A stretch of 64,000 nt of DNA from Saprospiraceae bacterium (lineage in GTDB: Bacteria > Bacteroidota > Bacteroidia > Chitinophagales > Saprospiraceae). Both the position numbers and the translations under genes were made by a program. Shown piece by piece: positions 53,087 to 62,081 of this stretch. The stretch's first letter is position 1. Every line of letters starts with the position of its first letter. The stretch is from NCBI GenBank assembly GCA_030729925.1, contig JANQWK010000096.1:1-64000 (forward strand), written 5' to 3'. The notes under the pieces were generated by a model that saw only the letters and a list, made by a program, of their open reading frames with translations, had not been told where the DNA came from and did no database searches.

Positions 53087-55756
53087 CTAGGGTTTTTCAA
53101 TCAGTTGGAACTGATTGATATAAATTGTCTTGAGCTGTTCATTGCTTTCGGCATCGGTCACTGCCTTCATTTGGTCGGAGATGGTCTGCACAGCATCCTG
53201 AAAAGCTTGTTGTGCCGTGGGGTCAGACTTCAGTTTTGCTGATTTTTCCTGATAGTGATTGCGCAGGTCGTTTAGCATCTTCATGGCAGATAATTTTCGC
53301 CAGGGCGACTGTGCATCGGACAATCCGATTTGCTGTACCGTAGCACTCAGCTCCATTACTTGGGACAGCTCTGCATCCTTTACCAATTCGAAGAAATTCG
53401 TAAAAAACGCAAGTGCTGCATAGCCGTCCACCTGGGCATTGCCCATATTTTTCATAAAAAACGGCAAGTACTTGAGGTCTCCGGTTTCGCCGTACAAGCC
53501 CGAAATAGCCTCCAGGATAACGGCGCTCTTTTCATTTTCCAGGACTGAAGTATAGGCCAGTGCCCGATCTCTGTCCAATTCCATCAACACCTCTAATGCA
53601 GCTGAAACCACGGTGTAGGAAGGATCTTTTCCAATCAGCTCGGCAGCCAGTTCGACGACTCCTTCATCTTGCACATCTTTAAGCAGACCGAGCGCAACTG
53701 CGCGGATATCCGAATGGGGATCCTTGGTTGCCATTTGGCGGATCTGATTAACCACAGTTTCCGGCAACTCGGAACCCAGGTTGGTAGCTCCGATAGCGCG
53801 AATCACCCAAAAATCGTCTGTCAGGGCATCTCTGAATACTTGTAGCGCTGATGCAGACTCATTTTCCCGAAGGTAGGACAAAGCCTCGAAGCGATCCATG
53901 AAGTTGTCGCTATGATAGAACTGAAAAAGGTACTCCTCTTCGCCCTTATTATCGTTAGTCTCGGCAAGGAGTACTTTATCTGCATCGAAATTCACCAATC
54001 GGGGTGCCTTTTCCGCTGGAAAGCGGAACTCCTGTACGCGTTCCCTAACCCTGATCTCGTGGGTCACTTTCGTTTCCTCATCCAGATAGACATCAACCGA
54101 CACCGGAAGTTCGAAAATCGCCGGCGCAAAATCAGGGTCCTGTTGTTGTGTTACCCGAACGATAGCCTCTTTGGCGGTTGCATCATAGTCGTAAGCAATA
54201 TCCAGAACCGGGTGTCCGGAAGCAAAATACCACTGGTTAAAAAACCAATTCAGATCCTCTCCGGTCACCTTTTCGAAAGCCAAACGCAGGTTATGCGCTT
54301 CTACTGCCTGGAAAGCATTTTCGGTAAGATACAGGTTAAGAGCTTCCCAGAAGGCTTCATCGCCCACATAATTGCGAAGCATGTGCAGCACTGATCCACC
54401 CTTATTGTAGCTATGTGCATCGAACATCTCCTCTTTATTCTCATGACCGAAATGGATCAGGGGGTGAGCATTACTTCCCTGGGCGGAACTCAAGTAGCCC
54501 GACCACTCATTTATCAAGTGATAATCTGCTTCATCCTTGCCATAGCGAAACTCCAGCCACAAGTACTCGCTGTAATTCGCAAACCCCTCGTTCATGGTCA
54601 GGTTGGCCCAGCTTTCGCAAGTCACATAATCGCCGAACCAATGGTGAAACATCTCATGAGCAACAATCTTTTCATTCTGGAGATCATCTATCAATTCTCT
54701 TGCGGATTTCTGCACAAACTCCCCGTAAATCACGGCACTCGTGTTTTCCATTGCCCCGGACACATAATCTCGCACAACCACCTGAGAAAACTTCGGCCAA
54801 GGATAATCCACCTGTAGCCTATCTGAGAAAAAAGAAAGCATTTCGGGGGTATTCGAAAAAATAGCCCGTGCATCCGCCTCATATTCGGGCTCTACATAAT
54901 AATCCACCGGAATACCTTGCCAATCATCCTTAACCACAGCATATTCTCCTACCGCAATCATAAACAAATAAGGAGCGTGGGGCAAATCCATTTTCCAATA
55001 ATCGGTGCGGGTGCCATCCGCATTCTTTTCCGAGCTGACCAGCAATCCGTTAGAAAGCGTCACAAAGCGATCCTCAACCGTAAGGATCATCTCCTGGGTT
55101 GTCCGCTCATTGGGTTTGTCCACGGTAGGGAACCACTTGGAATTCCACTCGGTCTCTCCCTGTGTCCAGATTTGCTGAGGCTTATTGGGTTCTTCACCTC
55201 TCGGATTAATAAAGAAAAGCCCCTGATCTGAAGTAATGGCCGCACTTCCCCCTGACTTAGCCGGAAAAGCCGTATAATCTATCAAAACCTGGAAAGTATC
55301 TGCCCGGGTATAAGTTTTGTCGAGGGTAATCGAAATATAGGAACCATCATAAGCAAAATCGGGGGTAACCTGTCCATTGTTCAGGGTAATCGAATTGACT
55401 TCGAAGCCTTTAGCATCCAAGATCAATTTATCGGAAGCATAGAAGAGCGGGGTGAAAGTCAGCTCAGCCTTTCCCAAAACCGCCTCCCGTTCCCAATCGA
55501 AACGAAGATCAAGTCTCGTATGTAAAAGGTCGTGTACCCGTTTATAACTGGAATTATACGTAGGCAAGGAATAAGCAACTTCGGGTTCCTCCTCATCTAT
55601 TCGGGGCGCGGCAATCACCATCGTATCCAGTTCGCGGAACTCGGTGAACGTCGTTTCGTTGTCCTGTTGTGCAGGAGAAACAGAACCAGCCTGTTGGGGA
55701 GACTTACAAGCGGAAAGTGCAAGCAAAACTGCGAGCATTGGGGAAATCAATCGCAT
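53087..55756 (-). CDS. M1 family aminopeptidase lipoprotein
   Basis: Zinc aminopeptidase of 889 residues, anchored by a lipobox (LALSAC, cysteine 17), so located in the envelope. The exopeptidase motif GAMEN is at 334-338, the zinc motif HEMFH at 367-371, and the third ligand glutamate 390 in NEGFANY. The C-terminal 270 residues look like HEAT-type helical repeats. ATG at 55756 is chosen because it gives a compact lipoprotein signal; earlier ATGs would overlap the upstream gene or lengthen the leader. Likely trims peptides for uptake. Confidence 0.92.
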   Translation of the reverse strand: MRLISPMLAVLLALSACKSPQQAGSVSPAQQDNETTFTEFRELDTMVIAAPRIDEEEPEVAYSLPTYNSSYKRVHDLLHTRLDLRFDWEREAVLGKAELTFTPLFYASDKLILDAKGFEVNSITLNNGQVTPDFAYDGSYISITLDKTYTRADTFQVLIDYTAFPAKSGGSAAITSDQGLFFINPRGEEPNKPQQIWTQGETEWNSKWFPTVDKPNERTTQEMILTVEDRFVTLSNGLLVSSEKNADGTRTDYWKMDLPHAPYLFMIAVGEYAVVKDDWQGIPVDYYVEPEYEADARAIFSNTPEMLSFFSDRLQVDYPWPKFSQVVVRDYVSGAMENTSAVIYGEFVQKSARELIDDLQNEKIVAHEMFHHWFGDYVTCESWANLTMNEGFANYSEYLWLEFRYGKDEADYHLINEWSGYLSSAQGSNAHPLIHFGHENKEEMFDAHSYNKGGSVLHMLRNYVGDEAFWEALNLYLTENAFQAVEAHNLRLAFEKVTGEDLNWFFNQWYFASGHPVLDIAYDYDATAKEAIVRVTQQQDPDFAPAIFELPVSVDVYLDEETKVTHEIRVRERVQEFRFPAEKAPRLVNFDADKVLLAETNDNKGEEEYLFQFYHSDNFMDRFEALSYLRENESASALQVFRDALTDDFWVIRAIGATNLGSELPETVVNQIRQMATKDPHSDIRAVALGLLKDVQDEGVVELAAELIGKDPSYTVVSAALEVLMELDRDRALAYTSVLENEKSAVILEAISGLYGETGDLKYLPFFMKNMGNAQVDGYAALAFFTNFFELVKDAELSQVMELSATVQQIGLSDAQSPWRKLSAMKMLNDLRNHYQEKSAKLKSDPTAQQAFQDAVQTISDQMKAVTDAESNEQLKTIYINQFQLIEKP

Positions 55757-55799
55757 AAGTTGATAATTGACAAAAAGAAAAAAACGCATGCTATAAAAA

Positions 55800-56582
55800 T
55801 CAGGCTTCCTGCTCATTCACACTACACACTTCCCCGAGGAAAGCATGCAGATGTTCGTTGAATGCTGCGGGTTTCTCCATCATGGGAGCATGGCCGCACT
55901 GATCAATAAAAACTAATTTGGAAGATTCAATCAGCTCGTGGAACTTTTCCCCCACGAAAGCAGGCGTAATCTGATCCTGGGCACCCCAAATCAATAATGT
56001 CGGTGCCTTTATCTGGTGAAGTTTATCGCCCAAGTTGTGCCGCACAGCGGACTTTGCTGTAGCGATAACCCGGATAGCTTTATTGCGATCATTCACCGTA
56101 TCATATACCTCATCTACCAATGCCTTATCTGCCACTTCCGGATCATAGAACGTTTCCTGGGTCTTTTTTCTGATGTACTCATAGTCTCCTCTTTTCGGAA
56201 AAGACGTACCCATTGCACTTTCGAACAACCCTGAGCTCCCCGTAAGAATAATGGACTTAATGCGCTCCGGACAAGCCAGGGCATACAACAGGGCAACGTG
56301 GCCACCGAGAGAATTACCCAGGACGTGAACCTGTGAAAATCCCTTAAACTCCACGAAATCTTCGACATAGGAAACCAATCCAGACAAAGAAACATGCCTG
56401 ATCGGAAGTTCAAAAATGGGAAGTATAGGTACCACCACATTGTACTTTCCTCCAAACTCGTTGATGATGCCCTCGAAGTTACTTAGTGCGCCGAACAATC
56501 CGTGTAGAAGAAGCAAATGCTCCGTACCCCCCTTAGACTCAAGGTATTTGAATTTACCCTCGACAATAATTTCCTGATTCAT
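55800..56582 (-). CDS. Alpha/beta hydrolase
   Basis: Cytoplasmic hydrolase of 260 residues with the classic triad: nucleophile serine in GNSLGG (about 89-94), aspartate in LLIWGAQDQITP and histidine in DQCGHAPMME. HGLFG near 27-31 forms the oxyanion hole. Substrate unknown; the family includes meta-cleavage hydrolases and lipases. It lies 44 bp upstream of the aminopeptidase on the same strand. Confidence 0.88.
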   Translation of the reverse strand: MNQEIIVEGKFKYLESKGGTEHLLLLHGLFGALSNFEGIINEFGGKYNVVVPILPIFELPIRHVSLSGLVSYVEDFVEFKGFSQVHVLGNSLGGHVALLYALACPERIKSIILTGSSGLFESAMGTSFPKRGDYEYIRKKTQETFYDPEVADKALVDEVYDTVNDRNKAIRVIATAKSAVRHNLGDKLHQIKAPTLLIWGAQDQITPAFVGEKFHELIESSKLVFIDQCGHAPMMEKPAAFNEHLHAFLGEVCSVNEQEA

Positions 56583-56909
56583 TAAAATGATTACTTTTAT
56601 GCGTCTGATTCAATTGTAGGAGATTAAAGCAGGGCAATACCCTCGCTATGAGCTGCAAAATTATACTTTTTAAAGGTAATACTAAATTTTGGCATAACTT
56701 AACTAAAATCAAAGCTAGGGAAGGTCTTTAACGCGAACAAGCACGTTGTGGGAAGGATAAGTTTGAAAATCCTACGAAAATCACATCAAATCCTGTGCAA
56801 ATTATAAAATTTTAACCTCTTTTTTTACCTTTGAAGCGGTTACATTCACTACCCAGACATAACCTGAGGAAGTTAAGAAAAAAATTTGTTAATTAAACTT
56901 AAATTGAAC
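56583..56909. other. Divergent intergenic region before the OmpA lipoprotein gene
   Basis: About 327 bp, AT-rich. TACCTTTG at 56826-56833 (plus strand) fits the -7 element for the OmpA gene but has no clear -33 partner; TAATTTTG on the minus strand (56656-56663) could serve the hydrolase gene, likewise without -33. No RNA gene or convincing small frame was seen. Confidence 0.5.
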
Positions 56910-57686
56910 ATGCGCCAAGTACTGAAACTAATGGTCGTTCTCCTTGTTTTCGGCTCCCTATCGTCTTGCGTTTCTAAAAAGAAACACGACGAATTGGTAG
57001 CATCTAAAGAAGCTACAGACCAGGCTTTAGCTGAAACCCAATCCAATCTGAAAAATCTTCAGGAAGAAAAAGACGCACTGGCTGCACAGATGGCAGCAGA
57101 AACTAAGCGTTTGAATAGTGAGCTTGACGGTTTGAAGTCTGAGCTTAACTCTACTAAAGGCCAGGTTTCTCAAATGCAGCAAAAACTATCCATGACTGAG
57201 GCCGAGTTGGCTGCTATCAAGGGTGAAATCACTGGAATCTTTGAAGCTTATTCAGGAAGTGGTCTGACTGTTGAAGAAAAAGACGGTAGCATCTATGTGA
57301 TGACCAGCGAAAAGCTCAACTACAGAAGTGGTTCTGCAAGAGTAAACAGCGACCAACGCAAAGCGATCAAAGCACTTGCTGAGACGCTTAAAAGCAATCC
57401 AGAGCTGACTATTCTTGTAGAAGGTCACACCGACGATGATAAAATGGTAGCAGGTGCTGCTTTTGCAGACAACTGGGAATTGAGCACAGAGCGCGCCCTT
57501 ACCGTAATCCGCGAGTTGGTAAAAGCGGGTGTAAATCCTGCACAGCTTGCAGCTGCCGGCAGAAGCGACAACGAGCCTGTAGGTGACAACGAGACCAAAG
57601 ACGGAAAAGCGATGAACAGAAGAACTGTTATCAAAGCTGATCCAAACATGAAAGGTCTTTTCGAGAAGGCAATGAAGAAAAACTAA
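56910..57686 (+). CDS. OmpA-family lipoprotein with coiled coil
   Basis: Outer-membrane lipoprotein of 258 residues: lipobox SLSSC (cysteine 20), a coiled coil from about 25 to 110, and an OmpA-C domain (about 125-245) with LTILVEGHTDDD and the peptidoglycan-contacting arginine near NWELSTERA, plus NRRTVIK at the end. It would tie the outer membrane to the cell wall like Pal. ATG at 56910 is used; a TTG eight codons earlier is less likely. Monocistronic, with a terminator. Confidence 0.93.
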   Translation: MRQVLKLMVVLLVFGSLSSCVSKKKHDELVASKEATDQALAETQSNLKNLQEEKDALAAQMAAETKRLNSELDGLKSELNSTKGQVSQMQQKLSMTEAELAAIKGEITGIFEAYSGSGLTVEEKDGSIYVMTSEKLNYRSGSARVNSDQRKAIKALAETLKSNPELTILVEGHTDDDKMVAGAAFADNWELSTERALTVIRELVKAGVNPAQLAAAGRSDNEPVGDNETKDGKAMNRRTVIKADPNMKGLFEKAMKKN

Positions 57687-57720
57687 TCATATTGTTACCA
57701 AACATTTGATGGTTATCCTG

Positions 57721-57757
57721 AAAAGCCGGTGGGTGTCAAACCAACCGGCTTTTTTTA
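57721..57757 (+). terminator. Rho-independent terminator after the OmpA gene
   Basis: AGCCGGT (57724-57730) pairs with ACCGGCT (57744-57750), followed by a run of T. It lies 35 bp after the stop and directly before ridA. Confidence 0.9.
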
Positions 57758-57769
57758 ATTGAGTAAGCC

Positions 57770-58198
57770 ATGACAAACAACCAGTCGTTTCACAGTGAAC
57801 AAGCGCCTGCTCCGGTAGGCAAATACCCACACGCCAGGAAAGTGGGGAATCTATTATTTTTGTCTGGTATTGGGCCGCGCAATCCTGTGGACAATTCCAT
57901 TCCCGGACTCACGCTAAGTCCCAGTGGACACTATACCACTTTTGATTTTGAAGCACAGTGCCACAGTGTCTTTCAAAATGTAAAGCACGTACTGGAGAGC
58001 TGCGGGGCGCGATGGGAAGACCTGGTGGACATCACGGTTTTTCTCACCAACATGGAGCGGGACTTCCCCGTATATAACCGCATATACGGAGAATACTTTG
58101 CAGGAGAATCGGCTCCCTGTCGAACCACACTCGGGATCAATTCGCTCCCTACCCCTATTGCCATAGAACTGAAATGCATTGCCGCGGTACCAAACTGA
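57770..58198 (+). CDS. RidA/YjgF family deaminase
   Basis: Trimeric enzyme of about 142 residues that hydrolyses reactive enamine/imine intermediates. Recognisable segments are PVGKYPHARKVGNLLFLSG, SCGARWEDLVDITVFLTNM and the substrate arginine in APCRTTLGIN. It may belong to the 2-aminomuconate deaminase side of the family, judged by YPHARK near the N-terminus; no aromatic degradation genes are nearby. Converges on apaG with 7 bp between stops. Confidence 0.9.
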   Translation: MTNNQSFHSEQAPAPVGKYPHARKVGNLLFLSGIGPRNPVDNSIPGLTLSPSGHYTTFDFEAQCHSVFQNVKHVLESCGARWEDLVDITVFLTNMERDFPVYNRIYGEYFAGESAPCRTTLGINSLPTPIAIELKCIAAVPN

Positions 58199-58205
58199 AG
58201 GAAGG

Positions 58206-58592
58206 TCAGTTCATTTTGAAAGCAGGAATCAAGTTGAAAGCAGGAATCTGTACACTGAAGTTCTTCTGCTGCTGCAAATCTCGCATTTCGTAATAGCCCT
58301 GCATGGATCCGATTTCTGAATGGATCTGGCTCCATGAAGTGTATTGGTACCTCGATCCAGGAGGGAGGATGGGCTGCTGTCCAATCACGCCTTCGCCACT
58401 CACTTCCTGTCTGTCGCCCGTAGAATCAAAAATCAGCCAGTGGCGGTTCAACAGCTGAACGGGTACGGGAGACTGATTTTCGATAAATACCTTATAGCTA
58501 AAAACATACTTCATCAGTAAAGGCACAGAGTACTTAGGTTGATAAAAAGCCCTCACACTGATCCGGATCCCATTGGTAATTTTAGTTTCCAT
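58206..58592 (-). CDS. apaG: ApaG domain protein
   Basis: Small beta-sandwich protein of 128 residues. The family motifs are YSVPLLMKYVFSYKVFIENQ, LLNRHWLIFDSTG and GEGVIGQQPILPPGSRYQYTS. E. coli ApaG is tied to Co2+ resistance and magnesium efflux; its exact biochemistry is not settled. It overlaps the end of gmk by 11 bp, so it is the last gene of yicC-gmk-apaG. Confidence 0.92.
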   Translation of the reverse strand: METKITNGIRISVRAFYQPKYSVPLLMKYVFSYKVFIENQSPVPVQLLNRHWLIFDSTGDRQEVSGEGVIGQQPILPPGSRYQYTSWSQIHSEIGSMQGYYEMRDLQQQKNFSVQIPAFNLIPAFKMN

Positions 58593-59160
58593 CGCTATAT
58601 CCTAGAAAGCGGTTTACAATTTTTTCTATCCTCAAAAGGCTCAGCTCCAGCTGATCATTGACCAGCGTTTCATCGAATTCATGCTGGAAAGACATCTCAA
58701 AACTAGCCTTTTCAATACGTTTTCGCAAGCTCTCTTCATCTTCTGTAGCACGCTGCTTCAAGCGTTCGATGAGTATATCGAGCGAGGGAGGCATCACAAA
58801 AACAGCAAGTGCATCCTGAGCAAACTGTTGCTTTAGCGACAAAGCTCCCTTAACATCAATATCAAAAATAATATGCTGCCCTGCAGTACGAAGTCGTTCG
58901 ACCTCCGACCGAAGCGTCCCGTAATACTGCTTGGAATACACCTCCTCCCATTCCACAAATTTATCTTCGCGGATATATGATTGGAAGGTTTCCGTTGACA
59001 AAAAATAATAATCCTTTCCATCGGTCTCACCTGAACGCATCTTTCTGTTGGTAGCAGAAACCGAAAAAGACAGGCGCGGGATCACCTGAAGCAGATGCTT
59101 CACAAGCGTCGTTTTTCCCGCACCCGAAGGTGCAGTAAGAATAATCAACTTTCCGACCAT
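58582..59160 (-). CDS. gmk: Guanylate kinase
   Basis: Phosphorylates GMP to GDP with ATP. The P-loop APSGAGKTTL is at residues 10-19, followed by SVSATNRKMRSGETDGKDY and the lid region. 192 residues is standard. Follows yicC by 18 bp, the usual bacterial yicC-gmk pairing. Confidence 0.96.
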   Translation of the reverse strand: MVGKLIILTAPSGAGKTTLVKHLLQVIPRLSFSVSATNRKMRSGETDGKDYYFLSTETFQSYIREDKFVEWEEVYSKQYYGTLRSEVERLRTAGQHIIFDIDVKGALSLKQQFAQDALAVFVMPPSLDILIERLKQRATEDEESLRKRIEKASFEMSFQHEFDETLVNDQLELSLLRIEKIVNRFLGYSDGN

Positions 59161-59178
59161 AACCTCGTATAATTCGCA

Positions 59179-60054
59179 TTAGGCAGAATTGGCAACCAAT
59201 TCCTTAATTTTTTCCAATTCATCTTTCATTTCCACCACAATCTTCTGAATATCTGAAGAATAAGCCTTTGCACCAAGGGTATTGATCTCTCTGCCCATTT
59301 CCTGGCTGATGAAACTCAATTTGCGTCCTTTGGTTTCCCCTTTTTGAGCCAGCTCCTCCAAAAAGTATTTGCAGTGCTGAGCCAGTCTTACCTTTTCTTC
59401 TGTAATGTCAATTTTCTCTATGTAGTAGATGATCTCCTGCTCAAACCTGTTCTCATCAATTTTGTCCTTACCTACCTGCTCTTCCAGCCGCTGGTACAAC
59501 CGAGTCTTCAAATGCTGAATCCTTTCCTTCTCAAAAGGATCCACCTGATCAAGCAAATCCAGAATTCGACGCGACTTACCCGCCAGTTCGGACTCCATCA
59601 CACTGCCTTCTGTAAGCCGAAAAGCATCGAAATCCTCCAAAGCCTTCCCTAACGTCTGCAAAACCATTTCCCACTCGGTCTCATCCACAGACTCGTTGGA
59701 AGATACCACCACATTGGGGATTCGGAGAATAGCCTGGGTGAGATCCCCTTCGCCAATCCCCAATTCCGCCTGTAACTTTTTCAAAGCAAGTCCGTATTTG
59801 CGGAAAAGCGCCTCGTTCAGCCCGAAAGCATCCTCGCCTTCCATGGAGTGAATCTCCAACACCAAATCTATCTTCCCCCGCACGATCTTCTCCGCTAAAA
59901 TCCGCCGAAACTCGGTCTCCTTCTGACGGTAGTTTTGGGGAACTTTCAAACGCACATCGGTGAATTTACTATTGAGTGACTTGATCTCAACGGTAATGGT
60001 TTTGTTGTGCAATGGCAGCACTGCCCTGCCAAAGCCAGTCATGGATAACAGCAT
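59179..60054 (-). CDS. YicC family protein (endoribonuclease-type)
   Basis: Conserved protein of 291 residues. The family start MTGFGRA (about 5-11) and the C-terminal RKLSFISQEMGREINTLGAKAY are exact family hallmarks. E. coli YicC has been described as an RNase acting on small RNA; that role is not shown here. First gene of the yicC-gmk-apaG operon, with a promoter in the gap upstream. Confidence 0.93.
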   Translation of the reverse strand: MLLSMTGFGRAVLPLHNKTITVEIKSLNSKFTDVRLKVPQNYRQKETEFRRILAEKIVRGKIDLVLEIHSMEGEDAFGLNEALFRKYGLALKKLQAELGIGEGDLTQAILRIPNVVVSSNESVDETEWEMVLQTLGKALEDFDAFRLTEGSVMESELAGKSRRILDLLDQVDPFEKERIQHLKTRLYQRLEEQVGKDKIDENRFEQEIIYYIEKIDITEEKVRLAQHCKYFLEELAQKGETKGRKLSFISQEMGREINTLGAKAYSSDIQKIVVEMKDELEKIKELVANSA

Positions 60055-60437
60055 ACAGCTTGTTTTATTCTATTTTGAAGCGCTCGAAAAGAAAAGGCAA
60101 TTTACTACCTTCCCCATACTTTACCCGCGCCAAAGATAATTATTGCAGACCAAAGACAATCCGGTAATTTTTTTTTGCCCTTCGGGAAAAACCCTTTTTA
60201 CCCTATTTTCAAATTTTTACACCGAAGAATCGTTTTTTCACAGTCTAAAATTTGGGGTTATAGGGCTATTCTCCATATCCAAAGTTCGTGAATCGCGTGC
60301 TAAGAAATTGAAAATTAAGTTAAAAAAACAAAATAAAGTCTGTTTACTTTCAATTAATAGATAAAATTGCGAAATTTGCCACTCGTTTCCAGGAACTGAA
60401 CTTTTTTTTACAACTAATTCTAAACCAATAATTAACA
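60055..60437. other. Divergent intergenic region between yicC and the HU gene
   Basis: About 383 bp of AT-rich sequence. It contains a minus-strand promoter candidate for yicC and a small CCC-TTC-GGG hairpin with flanking T- and A-runs near 60170-60195. The HU gene has no clear TAnnTTTG match. No RNA gene was recognised. Confidence 0.5.
60131..60159 (-). promoter_or_regulatory. Candidate promoter for yicC-gmk-apaG
   Basis: Reading the minus strand, TTG (60159-60157) and TATCTTTG (60138-60131) match the -33 and -7 elements with an 18-bp spacer; the yicC ATG is 77 bp downstream. Confidence 0.45.
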
Positions 60438-60752
60438 ATGAGAAAAGCTGATTTAGTTGCAGCAATATCGGAAAAAACAGGCGTTCCAAAGGTGGATGTG
60501 TTGGTAACCCTTGAAACCTTTTTCAAGGAGGTGAAGCACTCTCTGGCTGAAGGCGAGAACGTCTATATCAGAGGGTTCGGAAGCTTCATTGTGAAAAGGC
60601 GGGCAAAGAAGATTGGTCGGCATATCAAGAAAAACGTTGCTATTGAGATTCCAGAGCATTTCATTCCGGCATTCAAACCTGCAAAGGTTTTCGTGGAGCA
60701 GGTAAAGAGCAATGTAACGGAATTGCCCGAAGACGAATCGGACGACAATTAA
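60438..60752 (+). CDS. HU/IHF family DNA-binding protein with acidic tail
   Basis: Small nucleoid protein of 104 residues that bends DNA as a dimer. The family pattern is clear: MRKADLVAAISEKTG at the start, VYIRGFGSFIVKRRAKKIGR in the middle and AFKPAKVF. After the usual end near residue 92 there is an acidic tail ELPEDESDDN, not present in HU of Proteobacteria. Followed by the TPR gene 63 bp downstream. Confidence 0.93.
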   Translation: MRKADLVAAISEKTGVPKVDVLVTLETFFKEVKHSLAEGENVYIRGFGSFIVKRRAKKIGRHIKKNVAIEIPEHFIPAFKPAKVFVEQVKSNVTELPEDESDDN

Positions 60753-60815
60753 TTTGGAAGGCCTACTTCTAGTGTGAGGTTGGCATTTGTTGCGTGTAAC
60801 AAGATATAGGGCATA

Positions 60816-61595
60816 ATGACCAGAGGACAGCTTGCGTCAATTTTATCTTCGTTTGCTTTGGTGCTAATTTTGTACTTTGGGTGTGAGCGCAGATCTCCCG
60901 AGTTCAGAGGAATTGAAGAAAGCAGATCGCTCAACCTTGAGTTGATCGCTATCGAAAATTTACTGCAGGAAGCAAAGCCTGCCCTTGAACCCTCGGATCT
61001 CGCCCAGCTTACCAATTACGAAATGCTCCTGCACGATTCGTCTGAGGACAGCACTAAGGTCGAAGCGATGAAAAAGTTATCCGGTAAGTGGTATGAGCTC
61101 GGACATCCTGCAATAGCAGGTCATTATGCTTTTGAAATTGCTTTGCTAGACCCAAATGAGGGCAGTTGGTCTATTGCGGGTACTACCTATTCGATTTGTA
61201 TTCAACGCGCACAGACCCAAGAGTTAAAGGACTATTGCACCACTAAAGCAGTAAGTGCTTTTGAAAATGCTATCTCCGTCAACCCGGATAATGTTGACCA
61301 CAAAATCAATCTTGCATTGGCTTACGTGGAAAATCCTTCCACGAACAATCCTATGCAAGGTATCCAGATGTTGCTTACCTTGCAGGAAACTTATCCTGAA
61401 AATGTAGGCGTACTGACTAACTTAGCCAGGCTGGCTATAAGAACAGGTCAGTTCGACAGAGCATTTGAAAGGTTAACCGCAGCTTTACAGATGGAGCCAG
61501 ACAATGTGCTGGCCAATTGCCTGATGGCAAGTACACTGGAAAGTCTGAACCGAAGTGAGGAAGCTGTGGTTTACACACAGAAGTGTAACCGATAG
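60816..61595 (+). CDS. TPR-repeat lipoprotein-like protein
   Basis: Protein of 259 residues with an N-terminal hydrophobic stretch ending YFGCERRS, which could be a lipobox cysteine or an uncleaved anchor. The rest is tetratricopeptide-like: AVSAFENAISVNPDNVDHKINLALAYVE and AFERLTAALQMEPDNVLANCL are the clearest. The repeats probably mediate protein contacts in the envelope. No enzymatic motif. Lies between HU and the small basic protein gene, in an order often kept in this phylum. Confidence 0.82.
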   Translation: MTRGQLASILSSFALVLILYFGCERRSPEFRGIEESRSLNLELIAIENLLQEAKPALEPSDLAQLTNYEMLLHDSSEDSTKVEAMKKLSGKWYELGHPAIAGHYAFEIALLDPNEGSWSIAGTTYSICIQRAQTQELKDYCTTKAVSAFENAISVNPDNVDHKINLALAYVENPSTNNPMQGIQMLLTLQETYPENVGVLTNLARLAIRTGQFDRAFERLTAALQMEPDNVLANCLMASTLESLNRSEEAVVYTQKCNR

Positions 61596-61646
61596 ATTTC
61601 AAATTCAACTATTTGTTTTTTTTATAAAAATATAAAATTTTTTAGT

Positions 61647-61742
61647 ATGCCTTGCGGAAAAAAAAGAAAAAGACATAAGATTGCCACGCACAAAAGAAAG
61701 AAGCGTCTGCGTAAAAATCGTCATAAGAAGAAGAATAGATAG
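61647..61742 (+). CDS. AURKAIP1/COX24-domain small basic protein (ribosome-associated type)
   Basis: Frame of 31 codons, MPCGKKRKRHKIATHKRKK then RLRKNRHKKKNR. Nearly half the residues are Lys or Arg. This matches the short Bacteroidota proteins annotated AURKAIP1/COX24 domain, related to a basic motif of mitochondrial ribosomal protein mS38 and to small actinobacterial ribosomal protein bS22. A ribosomal role is inference from those relatives. It is too short for usual gene finders. RNase G follows about 340 bp on. Confidence 0.8.
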   Translation: MPCGKKRKRHKIATHKRKKRLRKNRHKKKNR

Positions 61743-62081
61743 ATAATATCAGGCAAGCAGGTATGTTTTGAGCCCAGTCATGGAAAACAGCAGTTATCGC
61801 GAATCCGTTTTTCCGAAATTTTCGGCTATACCCTCCAAACATCCCTTAAGAAGAACAAGTCTGTGCAGGTAAAACACTTTGTACAGCGCCAAAAGATTGT
61901 CATAAGTAACCATACCCAATATGGAGTATCTGAATCCAATGGGTACGCTTAGCCCTAAGGTCAGTGTTCTAACTGAGTGAATCAGTAAGCGCTGACCTTT
62001 AGGCAGCTATACACTCGCGTTCTTTTTCCATTGCTTCGTGCGTTGTGATATACGCCTGCTTGCCTGTATAAACGTTTGCCT
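61743..62081. other. Long leader region upstream of RNase G
   Basis: About 339 bp without a gene, between the small basic protein and the RNase G gene. It contains the hairpin at 61954-62003 and otherwise no recognised element. The length suggests a structured 5'-UTR or a small RNA, but none can be named. Confidence 0.5.
61954..62003 (+). promoter_or_regulatory. Hairpin in the RNase G leader
   Basis: CCTAAGGTCAG (61954-61964) pairs with CTGACCTTTAGG (61992-62003) apart from one bulged base, enclosing a 27-nt loop. It is 79 bp before the start codon. In Proteobacteria the rne leader folds into a structure through which RNase E controls its own mRNA; whether this hairpin does so is unknown. 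Confidence 0.45.

Noticed and set aside
60165-60200. CCC-TTC-GGG hairpin with flanking T-run as a terminator
   Set aside because: The stem is only three base pairs and no gene ends there.
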